Shown here: one piece after another, positions 63,848-64,000 of the stretch
Numbering within the stretch: the first letter of the stretch is position 1
How the letters are laid out: the number at the start of each line of letters is the position of its first letter
NCBI RefSeq assembly: GCF_003688405.1
Contig: NZ_REFC01000011.1
Coordinates: 186,001-250,000, forward strand
Source: Ulvibacter antarcticus
GTDB taxonomy: Bacteria > Bacteroidota > Bacteroidia > Flavobacteriales > Flavobacteriaceae
Reading direction: 5' to 3'
DNA length: 64,000 nucleotides
Notes under the pieces: generated by a model
Database searches by the model: none
What the model was told of the DNA's origin: nothing
Seen by the model: the letters and a program-made list of their open reading frames with translations, nothing else
Program-made: the position numbers and the translations under genes

Positions 63848-64000
63848 AACTGCTAAATTTTATCTCTCTAATATAGTCAATTTTAAAATAGCTCCTTTCC
63901 CTTTATCCTTAAAGAATTACAAATGCTGTTTCAAATCGTGCAATACTAATTTTTATTTAATTGACCTTAATCGCATTTATAAGGCATTTTTAATCTTAAT

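Noticed and set aside
63886-63895. AATAGCTCC-like word near the right edge, considered as a second Flavo-1 RNA
   Set aside because: No AGCCC partner block or inner stem nearby.
1-64000. CRISPR arrays, tRNA or rRNA genes, insertion sequences, prophage or attachment sites
   Set aside because: I looked for regular spaced repeats, cloverleaf sequences, transposase or integrase proteins and found none I could support.

Overview
The window is about 64 kb of an AT-rich chromosome from a member of the Flavobacteriaceae (Bacteroidota), probably a marine species. The evidence is the type IX secretion (T9SS) cargo with both type A and type B C-terminal sorting signals, SusC-style TonB-dependent receptors with carboxypeptidase-regulatory N-domains, promoters with a TAnnTTTG -7 box, the absence of Shine-Dalgarno sequences, and many families typical of that group (DUF2480, DUF3078, DUF5689, choice-of-anchor B). 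I saw no rRNA, tRNA, CRISPR array, transposase or prophage block.

Layout. 0.1-1.6 kb: two tandem small zinc-ribbon proteins and thiL. 1.8-6.8 kb: three tandem secreted choice-of-anchor B paralogues. 6.8-10.1 kb: a repeat lipoprotein, an MbnP-like lipoprotein and an MbnH/MauG-like di-haem enzyme. 10.3-18.5 kb: the SUF iron-sulfur operon (A-type carrier, sufB, sufC, sufD, sufS, sufE, sufT, DUF2480), which also carries a metallo-beta-lactamase-fold lipoprotein, a small lipoprotein and a META-domain lipoprotein. 18.6-22 kb: DUF3078, hflX and an endonuclease/exonuclease/phosphatase (EEP) protein. 22-28 kb: a T9SS type B cargo, its PorP/SprF-like partner and a PorE-like OmpA protein. 28.4-37.1 kb: a DUF5689 lipoprotein with a TonB receptor, a secreted EEP protein, a small membrane protein and a second TonB receptor. 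37.3-42.8 kb: an M23 peptidase, a tryptophan-dioxygenase-family protein, DUF3108, and the tyrosine-catabolic pair hppD/hmgA with a structured RNA element between them. 42.8-46.9 kb: a patatin-BamA fusion and uvrC. 47-49.8 kb: a His-rich membrane protein and a TonB receptor, likely for metal. 49.8-53.7 kb: a protein-modification-like module (RimK ligase, RimB-like protease, second RimK, aspartoacylase-family hydrolase) with 5-FTHF cyclo-ligase. 53.7-56 kb: small membrane proteins and a soluble histidine kinase/receiver pair. 56-61.3 kb: lspA, a DUF4097-like protein, a DksA-like protein and ileS. 61.5-64 kb: an outer-membrane barrel, a NUMOD4/HNH protein with HTH tail, a zinc-ribbon protein and a CBS-pair protein.

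Most of this is core flavobacterial content. The parts that most deserve attention are: (1) an octamer, TTCCGAAG/CTTCGGAA, that I count about 34 times on both strands, in several reading frames and between genes, against roughly 1.5 expected from base composition; (2) the RimK-protease-RimK-hydrolase cluster, which looks like a write/erase system for amino-acid tagging of an unknown target; (3) the MbnP/MbnH-like pair, predicted to make a kynurenine-based copper site; (4) an IleRS with a swapped HIGH signature; (5) the structured RNA between hmgA and hppD.
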